In this document: in pieces, positions 34,590 to 45,257 of the stretch
Layout: every line of letters begins with the position of its first letter
Numbering within the stretch: the first letter of the stretch is position 1
Assembly (NCBI GenBank): GCA_030407315.1
Contig: JALQPE010000192.1
Location: 1 to 64,000, forward strand
DNA length: 64,000 nt
Source of the DNA: Asparagopsis taxiformis
Lineage: Eukaryota; Rhodophyta; Florideophyceae; Bonnemaisoniales; Bonnemaisoniaceae
Reading direction: 5' to 3'
Translations under genes and position numbers: made by a program
Notes under the pieces: generated by a model
Seen by the model: the letters and a program-made list of their open reading frames with translations, nothing else
Databases searched by the model: none
What the model was told of the DNA's origin: nothing

Positions 34590-35540
34590 CGAAGTCCAAC
34601 AACGTGAACGACGATGGAAGTTTTGCTGTTTTATTCAACATAGTAGAAAAAGGCGTTGCGAAGAGGCTAGATACTTCGCTCACTGTGCCTACACGTAGTG
34701 GTACACAACAGGCTGTCTTTCCACGGCGATATCACTGCCTATCGTGAGATCAGCAAATATAAAAGCAGGAACCAGAAGATTGAGAGGAACAGAAGAGTCG
34801 CGACACGGACGGGTCCTAGGCCCTGTAACTGGAACTTATCCTCCCAACGCAGAGAGTGAAATGATAGAAAATTATCTTAGGTTCCCGGCAGGGGTGTAGT
34901 TACGCGTCGGACTGGGTTGACGTGACGGGTCGCGACAATCGGGATCGGGCCGGCGGCAGCGGAGCACTGTAATTCAGTCAGGAGGATAAGGTCCTGCGGA
35001 AACCAGGCGCTGAAACGCAATCCGTTTCGCAGTATTGCCGCCTCTCATCGAACCCCACCGCACCTGCAAATGGCTAGCATTGTGTGCGAATCATCGCGCA
35101 CCCTACCGCACCTGCACGTTGTTAACATAGTGCGCACATTACCGCGTATCCCATTGCACCTGGGTGTATTTAATATCATCGACAAAATATCTGTTCTCAG
35201 ACATTCATCGTCCTGCGTCAACCGAAGTGTATCACACTGCTAGTACCGTTGGAACTCTACTAATTCCATTGCCTCTCACTGGACCTCTATTTAATACACA
35301 TCACTTGTATAGGAAGCAGAACATATGTTCTTATAGCCGGATTGGCATCTACATTTGAAGGTTTATTGTGGAGTTTGAATGATGATCAAATTGCAACTGG
35401 GATTAGTGGTGGTGGTGGGATTCTGACGAAATTGGAACAGGGCTTCATTCAGTGGATGTGCACTGGAATATGGGAATTCGACATTATCAATTCCTGGGTT
35501 TCGGGGGTTGTATAAGGAAGACGAGCTGCGGGGAATGGCT
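34590..35540. other. Intergenic, possibly gypsy-flanking noncoding sequence
   Basis: No coding signal. Two similar short segments near 35045-35160 (CCCACCGCACCTGCA and CCTACCGCACCTGCA, each followed by AATGGCTAGC- or CGTTGTTAAC-type sequence) hint at degenerate repeats. No clear LTR was delimited. Confidence 0.3.
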
Positions 35541-36596
35541 TCAGGGCGTTTGTATGGCGATATTGCAAACACGGTTGCGCGCACACGCATCGCACTGTCT
35601 CACCGTAATGTAGACGTCTACACTCATCATCGGCCAGTAGTACGCGTGTCGAATAGCGTTGTACATACGTCGCGCGCCTGGATGCTCTGGCGTCACGGCG
35701 TAATGGTTCGCGCGTAATATACGCCCTTTTATCGATTCGGGTACGACTATCTGCGTTGCGCTGTCGAGCGGTGCAACCATCATAAGTATCCTGTCGGGGG
35801 ACAGATGGAAGCGCGACTGCGGCGCGGTTTAGACTTCGCGTTTTGTGTTTTGGCAGAACTAGCCTTTTGCCTGCTCACGCGTCCACTCGTCCGCGGATAC
35901 GGGAGGTTAGATGTATGCCCGAGATGTCAGTAGACAATACAGGGTAGGCTAGTATTCTCCGTAGTCGCATAGTAGCGCGGAATCGGTACGAGCGTAAGCG
36001 TTCGCGTGCGGTTCGACGATGTTAGCGGCGTCAAAGCAGGGTATCTCGTCCAGTATTTACGTTTCGGCACCGCTGCGCGTGGCTATTTGCGAAAGCGCGT
36101 CGGCGATAATGTGGAGTTTACCATTCTTGTATTCGACGTCGAATTCAAACTCGGCGAGTCGCAATCACCGACACGCGAGTCGTCCTTCCGCGGAGGTCAT
36201 GTTCAGGATCCAGCGCTGCGAATTGTGGTCCGTGCGAACCGTGAAATTACGCCATTCCAAATACGTGCGTAGTAGCAAGACTACCCATACAACTGAGAGG
36301 CACTTGCGTTCCGTCGTTGAATAGTTTCGCTCCGCGTCGTTAAGCGTACGCGACCAGTATCCGACTGGATGTAGTACGTCGTCGTCTGCGTCTAGCTGTA
36401 GCAACGCTCACCCGATTTGTACCTGCCACCCATCGATATCGAGCACGCACGAATGTCCTTCGCGCGGTAGACGGAGAATTGATGGGGAAAGCATCGCTCG
36501 TCGCAATGATTCGAACGCGCGCGTTTGCTCTGGCGTAGGCGCTGGTAAGCTTTCTCCTTGGTCCTTCTTCAGCAACTGCGTAAGTGGCGTCGCCAC

Positions 36597-37254
36597 TGTG
36601 GAACAACGTTAGTTCTAGATAGCTGGTACGAGCTACGGACACACTGTCCTTAACGAAACGAACGAACAGTCCACCCGCTGGTGTTTGACTGTATGTTAGG
36701 TAGAAAGGTAGAGATAGGTTAGCGGGTAGACACGAGCGTCACGACGCAACAATCCACGTGAGGATTACGTTCGGTAAACGAGGTGGCACGTCACCGGAGG
36801 CGCTCTCAACCAAGCCCGGAGGCACTACACGCAATCAGCCTTACGTGCGGCGATGGGTAGGGAGTACGCAGCTCGACGGAGACGAAGCCTCGCTAGGCAA
36901 AACGTAAACGTAAAACGTAGAAGTCAGTCGTAGACTAGAGCCGTTGCTCGTTCGATAATTGTCCCCTTTCCCTCCCGGCACGATGCCAATACCTATTTAG
37001 CCACGATGGCATCGCTTTACAGTGTAAACACTGCTCGTAACGTCCCCGAATGGGAAAGGACCTTGTGGGTCGCACGTAGGGACCCGTTGGTCCGGTGGCC
37101 GTTGCCAATACGTTCGTTGCACACGTGTGCCGGTTGCGCGCGCGCATGCGCCAGCAATGTTCGTGCATTGCTGTCGTCGGTCGTGTCCGCCGAAATTCGT
37201 AATTCCGCGGAAATCGTAATTATTTGCAATTTCGGAATTGCCACGTATACTACA
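36597..37254 (+). mobile_element. Solo LTR with 5-bp target duplication GCCAC
   Basis: 658 bp, starting TGTGGAACAACGTT and ending ACGTATACTACA. It is flanked by GCCAC at 36592-36596 and again at 37255-37259. It interrupts the gypsy pol between the FVEKFAFVA and TPLTQLL blocks. Same family as 11895-12560 and 37996-38667. Confidence 0.93.
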
Positions 37255-37995
37255 GCCACGAACGCGAATTTCTCGACGAATCGGCGGTGTACGTTGCAAG
37301 TTCCTAGAAAACTTCGCAACTGCGTTTCGTCGTCCGGTATGTCGCATCGAGCAGCGGGTTGCACTTCGTTGTTGGTGCGGAAAGCTTCCCGGGTGGGATA
37401 CTATGTCCCAAATAGTCCACGGAGCGCTTGAAGAACTCGGTCTTCGCGAATTTCAACGAAAAGCCTGCGCGTCCGAGGATTCCCAGGATCTCGTCGACGT
37501 GGTGCACGAGCGCGTTTACGTCGGCGGAGAAGATGATTACGTCATCCACGCAGAAAAGGCAGTGATGCCACTTTTCGCTCGCGAGTAGAATGTCGAGTGG
37601 GAGCTGAAACGTCATGGGCGCATTCGAAAGCCCGAATGGCATGCTGCGGAAGCGATAAGTACCGACGTGCGACGTAAACGTAGTCTTATCGCGGTCAGCG
37701 TGCGCTACTGGGATTTGCCATTATCCCCAGTTGCAATCCAGCGTAGTGAAAACCGTTGCGTCGCCGAGCGAATCGACGCAGTCGTCCATGCGCGGAATCG
37801 GATACGCGTCCTTCACGGTGGCGGCGTTTAGGCGGCGGTAGTCGATACAGAAGCGGGAAGTCCCGTCCTTCTTGGGCACGACTACGACCGGGCTTGCCCA
37901 TTCCGACGTAGTGGGTTCGATCACTCCAGCGCGGAGCATCTTCTCCACTTGCGTACGGATAATTTCGCGCGACGTGTGTCCAGCGCGGTACGGCG

Positions 37996-38667
37996 TGTAG
38001 TATACGTGGCCAATTCGAAAATGGCAAATATTTACGATTTCCGCGGAATTCGAATTTCGGCGGACCCGAGCGATAACAGCAGTGCACGATCGTTGCTGGC
38101 GCGTGCGCGCGCGCAACCGGCACACGTGTGCAGCGAACGAACTGGCACGCGGCCAACGGACCAACGGGTCCCCGCGTGCGACCCACAAGGTCCTTTCCCA
38201 TTCGGGGACGTTACGAGCAGTGTTTACACTGTAATGCGATTCCATCGTGGCTAAATAGGTATTGGTAACGTGCCGGGAGGGAAAGGGGACAAGAAACGAT
38301 CGGGCAACGTGCTCTAGTCTACGACTGACTTCTACGTTTTACGTTTACGTTTACGCCTAACGAGTCTTCGTCTCCGCCGAGCTGTGCAATCCCTGCCCAT
38401 TGCCACACGCGAGGCTGATCGCGTGTCGTGCCTACGGGTTTGGTTGAGAGCACCTCCGGTGACGTGCCACCTCGTTTGTTGAGCGTAATCCTCGCGTGGA
38501 TTATTGCGTCGTGACGCCCGTGTCTACCTGCTAACCTAATCTACCCTATCCTTTCTACTTCTCTACCAATACAGTCAAACACCAGCGGGTGGCACTGTTT
38601 CGTCGTTTCGTTTAAAGGAAAGCGTGTCCACTGTCTCGTACCAGCTACTTTAGAACTACGTACCACA
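37996..38667 (-). mobile_element. Solo LTR, inverted, with 5-bp target duplication CGGCG
   Basis: 672 bp, on the plus strand starting TGTAGTATACGTGG and ending CGTACCACA, with CGGCG at 37991-37995 and 38668-38672. Removing it and one CGGCG restores the gypsy frame ...VNQPPYRAGHTS. It is the inverted relative of the LTR at 36597-37254. Confidence 0.93.
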
Positions 38668-38790
38668 CGGCGGTTGGTTGACGGGGGTCGCTCCCGGAAC
38701 CAGTTCGATGCAGTGTTCCGTTGGGTGGATGGCTCCAAGCGTGCCATTCGACATTCACTCGTGCTTGCGTAGCATCTCGATAATTTCCGT

Positions 38791-39927
38791 GTGTAGGTCG
38801 TCGTCTACCCTCTCGTCGCATAGCGTCGTGCGTAAGAGGTCTTACCAAAGCGGCGTCGCGTTCGCAATTCCGTCGGTTTCGCGTGGGTCCAGCGGATTCG
38901 TAGCGTTGCGTCGCGTGGCACCGTCAGGCGGTCGGTCTTGCGGGTTCTGTAGGACTAGCCGGGATGGCGATCGCTAAGGGAGTTCTAGAACTGCAACCGT
39001 GTCAGGGCGAGGTGAACCGGATCGCGCTGGTTGAACTTGCGTTTCGCACGTCGCTCGTTCGCGGTGGCGATCGGGTGGTACAACGGCGGAACGCGTAGGG
39101 AACGCTCGCAACACGGGATTCGCGGGCCGGCGCAAGCCGTGATCTCAGGGTGAGATCACCGAGTAAACTCGAGCACAACGCGATCCACACAGGGGTCGTA
39201 AATCCCTGGCCTAGTGGTATGCGACGCAACGCGCGCTATCGCGGTGCGACGCAGTTCGACGATCGGTTTACGTGCAGCGCGCACGCGAACGTCGGCGATC
39301 GTGAGAAACCCCGCACGCAACGTTTCAACGCAATCGGTCCTCGCGATTCGCGAAACGCTTAACTCGTAGCTGCGAAGATGCTGACTGTTTATTGGTAAAG
39401 TGCGAAGCGGTGCGACCTCTAATAGCTAACTTACTTGGGACAGGCTGTCCTTGTGCGGCCGGCCGGCGGCCGCACGCTCGCACGCAAAAAAGGGAAATAT
39501 TTGGGAAAAAGACTTTCGTCATAAAAAACCCAAAAAGGGAAAACAAAGGGAAATTCGTAGAAAGCGCTACACGTGGCGCCGGGCTCGCAATCGCACGCGT
39601 TCGCGCAGGCGCGCCGTGACTCGTACTCGTATTGCCACGCGTACGCTCGCTTCCTAACTAACTACACCCGGATGCACGCGGACCCAACTCGACGCATCGC
39701 TTCGACCCGCGCGCGCACTCGCAACATAAATTGCATCACACTCCCCCAACTAACATCACAGCGCGTCCCCGCGCGTCATCTCTTCCTGCATATCCTTTTC
39801 CTTTTCTTTTTCCTCTGTCTGTTCTTCTCTTTGCGATCCTCTTTCTCTCTCTTCTTCTGTCCTTCTTCTCTTCTTCAGTCGCTCGCGTTCGCTGCTTCGC
39901 TCGTTGTCGTACGCGCTCGCTTCCGTC
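38791..39927. other. Retroelement-derived noncoding and 5' flank of the gag-like gene
   Basis: High-GC sequence. The left part probably holds upstream gypsy sequence on the minus strand, too damaged to assign. The right part (39400-39927) is the upstream region of the gag-like frame, with a long pyrimidine tract at about 39775-39890. No LTR ends were found. Confidence 0.35.
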
Positions 39928-40200
39928 ATGGCGCACGACGGCGATACCCTTCCGAGCTGGCTGCGCGCCAGTTTGCCTTCAGGCGAAGACGCTGCGACGC
40001 CGATACGTACGCCGTCGGCGACTCCGCGTCTCGCTTCTCCATTGCCCATGAGCCCCGAGAGCCCATTTTACCTGTCCATGGCTCAAGCCTCGTCCGCAAG
40101 CGCACCGGTTGCCGCGGCAACGAGTGCGCATAACGCGGATGATGTCGGTGCGTCGTCGGGCGTTGTTGCGACAGTGGACGTAACCGCTACGCCCACATCC
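39928..40200 (+). pseudogene. N-terminal fragment of a gag-like gene, cut by the 20.8-kb insertion
   Basis: From the ATG at 39928 (MAHDGDTLPSWLRASLP) about 91 codons of Ala/Ser/Pro-rich sequence run in frame to the left end of the large transposon at 40200. The same GC-rich style resumes at 60969 beyond the right end. I read both as one original gene. The product is unrecognised. Confidence 0.55.
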
Positions 40201-40330
40201 GTCTGTGTTTTCGGAAGTGGACGCGGACGTCCAGTCTCTCTAGTACGGGTCCTAGTCGGCCCCGAGATTTACTAGAACAAATGAACGTCCGCGTCCAAAA
40301 AAAAATAAAAATTTTTTGGATGCGGACGTC
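40200..40330 (+). repeat. Left terminal/subterminal inverted repeat of the large transposon
   Basis: It matches the reverse complement of about 60860-60968, best over the outer 50 bp. It contains GGACGTCC, CTCTAGTACGGGTCCTAG and GAACGTCCGCGTCC, likely transposase-binding words. Confidence 0.75.
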
Positions 40331-40457
40331 CACTTTCTCTAGTACATATGGCGGAATACTAGGGCCCGACATCCACTTTCTCTAGTACATATGGCGGAAT
40401 ACTAGGACCCGACATCCACTTTCTCTAGTACGTTTGGCGGAATACTAGGACCCGACA
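40329..40457 (+). repeat. Three tandem copies of a 43-bp subterminal repeat
   Basis: Units at 40329-40371, 40372-40414 and 40415-40457 each run TCCACTTTCTCTAGTACATA then TGGCGGAATACTAGG to CCCGACA. The third has CGTTT for CATAT. The CTAGTAC and TACTAGG words recur in both transposon ends. Confidence 0.95.
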
Positions 40458-40585
40458 TCCAGTATACAATATATCAGCGAAAACCGGGAGGGAAGAAATT
40501 ACAGCGGATGGTAAATTCAGGGCCCATATCGGACCGTATTTTATTCTCTCATTTACGAAACTGCTCGTATATAATACGTCTCTCT

Positions 40586-40729
40586 AGAATAGGAAATACA
40601 TATCTGGTCAGAATAGGAAATAAATACCCGGTTAGAATAGGAAATACGTATCCAGCCAGAATACGGAATATGTATCCAGCCAGAATATGAAATACGTATC
40701 CAGCCGGAATACAAAATACCTGTCAGCAT
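40586..40729 (+). repeat. Six tandem copies of a 24-bp repeat
   Basis: The unit is AGAATAGGAAATACGTATCC plus AGCC, with the last copy decayed. As 24 is a multiple of 3, all frames stay open and the plus strand could read RIGNTYPA repeats. I see no gene around it, so I treat it as noncoding satellite-like DNA near the transposon end. Confidence 0.9.
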
Positions 40730-42138
40730 ATCGTCGATCACCCATCTCCCTCACTATCGCGTTCTCCCTACCATCCGAACGCCATGCACCACCATCCGCA
40801 CATACTTCAAGAACCCTCACGACCTTGATTACAAAAAATCCGCTCCTTCCCAATACCATCCCCGCTTTCCTCGACACCACCCCAGCCCATTAAATCATCA
40901 AGACATGAAACACGAACATGGTCAGCAAAATCTTACACGACTTGAAACCCACTCTTACTTCTATCGTATGCCCGAAATATACACATACCAGAAACACCTC
41001 ACAGCTTCATTCCCCATCTTCCTACATCCCTTCTTCACTCTCCTTCAGTCCTGCCGTTCCTGCTTCACCACTCCTGCATCACATACAAAACATCAACCCC
41101 AACAGTCAGATTCAAAAGAAACGCTTACCACGACAGATATCCTAGAAACTTCCTTACTTACCTCTCATCCATCCTACACAAAATACAAACCATGATCCAA
41201 AAACCTTGCAATGAATAATCAAAGTCAGCAGTCCATATCTTCGCAAAACAAGTCTTGGTGCTCAGTGAAACTTACCTTCCGTCATCAACATTCCTGCACC
41301 ATCTACACAACATCAGAATCAACCACAACAGTCAGACCCAAAACCAACCTTCCCTCGCTGCTTACTTTCAAAACGCGCACACTTACCTTCGCTCCACACA
41401 ATACACACCATGACTCAATAGGCTTTTAATGAAAAATATCGCATCAACGGAAATAGTCAGACTCAAAACCCACGCTTCCCTCAATGCATACCCTCAAGAT
41501 TCGCGCACGTACCTTCGTCCATCCTCTACACTAAACAAAGAAAAGGCGTTCGAAGAATCTCAGTCGGTGATGAGGGCGGAGTGGAGCCTGCGGCGTCGAC
41601 CGGACAGCTTTCAGCGTCCGCTTAAGTCTTGCTGTGCATACTCGAAATCATCGCCGGCAGTGAGATTGAGTATGGCCCAAGCCATGGTCTCTGAATCCCC
41701 GAACAATGAGATCCGGATCGAGGACAACGAATATAAACATATAATCATATATATGAGAATCCATTTGCTTTCCTTACATGAACCGTGGCATATCCGCTGT
41801 AAAGCACATTCAGATTCCACGAAGTTCAGAAATAAAAAAGTTTATTATTACAAATGAATTAATTGAAAATTCATGTCCCAGGGCAGTCGTTCGTCCTTCC
41901 ATGCACACGTTGCCAGCACGCAATGTGATGTAACAGTTGGAAATGATTGAACTCTCGGTTAAATTCCACCGTTGGGATGTCAGCTGGAGTGAGCACAAAA
42001 CTACTACCCACAAAACTACGAACGAACACGTTACATTCCAAGTCTTGAAAGCACCACAAAAATAAAATTGGTCGCATCTGGACGGCACCAGTCTCCCCTG
42101 TTCAGCTCGCAATCCTCCCTTTTGCGTCAAAACTCGAC
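40730..42138. other. C/A-rich noncoding left arm of the transposon
   Basis: About 1.4 kb between the subterminal repeats and the transposase gene. The plus strand is rich in C and A. Three loosely similar segments start near 41098, 41326 and 41452 (words CAGTCAGA, CAAAA, ACCTTCG). No gene is supported. Confidence 0.4.
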
Positions 42139-45100
42139 ATGGAATGCAAGTATGAAGGGTGCTTCTACTACTGCGTAGATGCTTATGCGCTCGCGCTGCA
42201 TGAGCGAACGTGTCGCTACCGTTTCAACCCCTCTCCCCAACATTTCAACAACGCTCGTGTCCCTGCCGTCACCCATGAGCCTGCTCGAAACGGCGACCAT
42301 GATTCCCCGCAACCCAGCTCCCCAGACCCAGAATCTTGTCGTGCTTCCTCCAGCGACTCACCCTGTGACGCTCCACTGCCACCAGCCTCAACCCCCTCCC
42401 GCGCAGACCTCCTCGTGCAATCCCTCGCCGCCAGTCTCACAACCCTCGAGTACAAGGCCGGCGCTGGCCGCGTGAGGGAAGTCATCACCATCCTACAAGA
42501 CCCCGCATTCTCCCTAGAAAAGTTCAACAGCGCCGTTCGCACCGTAGAAGAATGTCGCCACGTTACCGCTTCCATGGTCGAAACACATTTCCGCACCGAA
42601 GGTTACAAGAGCCACATCGTTCCAGACAAAACTGGTAAGTACTCGGCACAGCTATACCTCCGCGACCCAGTTGACATGCTCCGCAGGCAGTTAGCACTGG
42701 CTAACGACCAAAATACTCTCTTCCAGCCCTCCCCACAGACCACCCCAGACGGCACCGCAATATTTTCTCATCCCCTACACACAGAATTCGCGAAAACGCT
42801 GCACCAGGTTACTAGACAGCGCGTTCAGCTCTCGGAAGATCCACAGGTCGTATGGGCAGAGGAAACTGATCCCACACCTTCCTCCTTTGCCGGCCTCCTC
42901 CAAGTGTACTCCGACAAGAGCAGCACAAGCCTCAAGAGCTCCGCAATCGTCGCATACCCCATACACGTCACACTGCTCAACTTTTCCGCCCCCCTCCGTC
43001 GCCACTGCATCCGTACCGGCCTCACCATCGTCGGATATCTTCCGTACATTGTTAACCCTTCGTCCAACGCCTTGTTCGGTGATGAAATGCCGACAACCTC
43101 TAGTTCTGCTAGTCGCGCCCGCAAAATTGATATTCTTCATAAAGCACTCGAAAAAGTGTTTTCGTCCCTATCCACCGCGTTCTCTTCCGGGTTCCCCTGC
43201 ACAGACTCCACTGCAACTGCCCGCCAATGCTTTCCCATCCTAGCCAATTATTGCTGCGAATTTCCAGAGGCCAAAGAGCTGTCATGCACTCGCAACAGCA
43301 CTACCACCACACATCCCTGCCACCGCTGCTACATCCCCGCCACTCAACTTGAATCCAGCGCGCCACACCAGCCCCGCTCCCTCGATGATACACGCTCTGC
43401 ACGCCAAGAGAGCGCTCAGGAGCATACAACTGCTCCGCTCGAAGCTCTCTCCCTCCTCGAACAACACTCTGTCCTCGAATCGACCGCTCTTTTACCCAGC
43501 AACAGTCCCCTAGACCCCTACAACATTTTCTCCTTCGAGCCTCTGCACAATCTCCACCTCGGCATCTCAAAGCTCATCAAACAGTGCATTGTGCACCGCC
43601 TCAGCTCCCCAGACCTCACCACCACCACTGCCTCCCGTTCCGGGACACCTCGCACCTTCAAGAAGGTCAAAAAATCCATCCTCGCCGGCTCAAACAGCAT
43701 TCTGTCCGCTATCGAACGCGACTACTACATCACCGGTCTTCATGTCGACTTCTCCAAGGGTGAGAAGGGCACCAATTTGAACGGCCTCTTCACGGAGGAC
43801 GGCATACGCGGTATGCTCGCAGCCAAAGACTATCACCATGTCGATATGGTGTTCCCTTTCATCGCAGCATTCATTGACACATGCTGTGACGAAGTAGATA
43901 CAGCCCCCCTCACTTCCATCTGCACGCAATACTCTGACCTCGTCGCATGGGTCATGAAACGCGGTCGCATCAAGCACTGGACTGCCGCCGAACTAGAAAG
44001 CCTCCAAAACTCCATCTCCTATTTCAAACAATCAATGCTCTCCACCCTCGGCCCATTCCACACCACAGGTCTCAAAACTTTCAAGTTCCATCTTCTAGAC
44101 CATCTTCCCGGTGACTTGCAGAGATATGGCGCCCTGGAACACATTGATGCAGGCCCTTACGAAAACTCGCATCTTCTGTTCAAACAGAATTATAGGAAAA
44201 CCTCTCGAAGGCGCTCCACAGCCATGGGAGAGACTATTCGCCACATGGAATTCTCCTTGGCCACTCCAACTGGTCACACCCCATCCAACACATTGGGAAA
44301 CCCACGCATGATATCGCCCACAGACGGTGCAGTACTCGTTCGCGACGGATTCACCGTTTCACTGCACGACTTTGCCTCCCTGCTGCCCGATGCAACCCTC
44401 CTCGTTGCAGATATCGACGGACAGCCCGATCCTGCAACTCTTTTGCCTCTGCACAACTCCTCGTTCCCGTCTGGCACCATAACGCTATTCCAGCAACTCG
44501 GTGACACAGCTGCACAAGCGTTCCTCACCCTCGCTAGACTGCGCGCCACGGCAGAAGGCCCTCCAATACATGACATGGACATTTCCGTCACCGTGGTAAA
44601 GTCCGCCTACGTCATGGGAGGGTACGTCCCAGATGCCGACGACTTTGACCCGCACAGTGGCATGCTTCGCCCCACAAACGTGTCGAGGCACAAGCAGCAG
44701 CGCGTCTTTGCAACTTCATCATTCGGCCCCGCAAAGAGATCGCAGTACTCCTTTGTCGTCATCTCCGGAACTGCCGATGACTACAGAACCATATGGGTAG
44801 GGCGCGTCCTGGCACTGGTACGCCTGCAGTCTCCAAACCTGTTTCAACCTGTAGAACTCGCTTTCGTTCAGTATATGACCTGCTTTGCCCCAAAAACCGC
44901 TGTGGAAAAATCACTTGGGTGCATTTGTTTAAAGTGGTCCACATGGGACCCGGACAACGGATCCGTTGACAGCAATGACACTGCATCCCACAGTGCAGGT
45001 GGTCCTTGGTTTGACCTCATTCCTGCATCTACTATATCTGGCACCGTGCACATCGTACGAAGTAACTTTCCAGTCAAGCCATTTACGAAACAAATGCACT

Positions 45101-45180
45101 GGTCGGACCACCGTTTCTATCTCAACCGCTTCTACACCAACACTGATTACCAGTTCACAGATGATAATGAAGAAGAATAA
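42139..45180 (+). CDS. KDZ/Plavaka-superfamily transposase (1013 aa)
   Basis: Single exon from the ATG at 42139. The N-terminus has a Cys/His cluster (CKYEGCFYYC, then H and C by residue 24), a probable zinc finger. A Ser/Pro-rich stretch follows. The central region contains FEPLHNLHLGISKLIKQ (about 470-487), the FE-x-LH-x-x-x-LG hallmark of KDZ/Plavaka-type transposases. Next come HWTAAELESLQ and KFHLLDHLPGDLQRYG (about 655), followed by a YENSHLLFKQNYR block, which in that superfamily is K.H...H...I..FG...YE..H...K..YR. The C-terminal 300 residues end with a barrel-like region (YSFVVISGTADDYRTIWVGR) and Trp/aromatic-rich sequence. The frame is intact, so the element may be recently active. 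It should act in the nucleus on the inverted ends at 40200 and 60968. Confidence 0.72.
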   Translation: MECKYEGCFYYCVDAYALALHERTCRYRFNPSPQHFNNARVPAVTHEPARNGDHDSPQPSSPDPESCRASSSDSPCDAPLPPASTPSRADLLVQSLAASLTTLEYKAGAGRVREVITILQDPAFSLEKFNSAVRTVEECRHVTASMVETHFRTEGYKSHIVPDKTGKYSAQLYLRDPVDMLRRQLALANDQNTLFQPSPQTTPDGTAIFSHPLHTEFAKTLHQVTRQRVQLSEDPQVVWAEETDPTPSSFAGLLQVYSDKSSTSLKSSAIVAYPIHVTLLNFSAPLRRHCIRTGLTIVGYLPYIVNPSSNALFGDEMPTTSSSASRARKIDILHKALEKVFSSLSTAFSSGFPCTDSTATARQCFPILANYCCEFPEAKELSCTRNSTTTTHPCHRCYIPATQLESSAPHQPRSLDDTRSARQESAQEHTTAPLEALSLLEQHSVLESTALLPSNSPLDPYNIFSFEPLHNLHLGISKLIKQCIVHRLSSPDLTTTTASRSGTPRTFKKVKKSILAGSNSILSAIERDYYITGLHVDFSKGEKGTNLNGLFTEDGIRGMLAAKDYHHVDMVFPFIAAFIDTCCDEVDTAPLTSICTQYSDLVAWVMKRGRIKHWTAAELESLQNSISYFKQSMLSTLGPFHTTGLKTFKFHLLDHLPGDLQRYGALEHIDAGPYENSHLLFKQNYRKTSRRRSTAMGETIRHMEFSLATPTGHTPSNTLGNPRMISPTDGAVLVRDGFTVSLHDFASLLPDATLLVADIDGQPDPATLLPLHNSSFPSGTITLFQQLGDTAAQAFLTLARLRATAEGPPIHDMDISVTVVKSAYVMGGYVPDADDFDPHSGMLRPTNVSRHKQQRVFATSSFGPAKRSQYSFVVISGTADDYRTIWVGRVLALVRLQSPNLFQPVELAFVQYMTCFAPKTAVEKSLGCICLKWSTWDPDNGSVDSNDTASHSAGGPWFDLIPASTISGTVHIVRSNFPVKPFTKQMHWSDHRFYLNRFYTNTDYQFTDDNEEE

Positions 45181-45257
45181 ATCTAAATCGCAGCACTCTA
45201 TTGATAATATACTACATGATAAGCCTTCTAGCCAACGTCACATTTACTGCACTAATT

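Larger units (their letters stand above)
35541..38790 (-). mobile_element. Broken Ty3/gypsy retrotransposon pol, minus strand, with two nested solo LTRs
   Basis: Reading from high to low coordinates on the minus strand: the start of the reverse transcriptase (IELVPGATPVNQPP at about 38690), continued after an LTR insertion by PYRAGHTSREI, VIEPTTSEWASPVV, FCIDYRRLNAATVK and TTLDCNWG. An in-frame TAA at 37721-37723 follows, where the family has Tyr in GYWQIPVA. Then come RFRSMPFGLSNAPMTFQ, FCVDDVIIFS (the YxDD box, Tyr replaced by Cys) and LRSFLGTCNVHRRF. After the second LTR come TPLTQLLKKDQGE, RNase H (HPVGYWSRTLNDAERNY, RTDHNSQRW) and an integrase HHCC zinc finger (HPGARRMYNAIRHAYYW, QCDACARNR) down to 35541. 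Several frame breaks; dead element. Confidence 0.85.

Noticed and set aside
40586..40729. Regular 24-bp repeats as a CRISPR array or a repeat protein
   Set aside because: Units are contiguous without spacers, the context is eukaryotic, and the open frames on both strands follow automatically from a unit length divisible by three.
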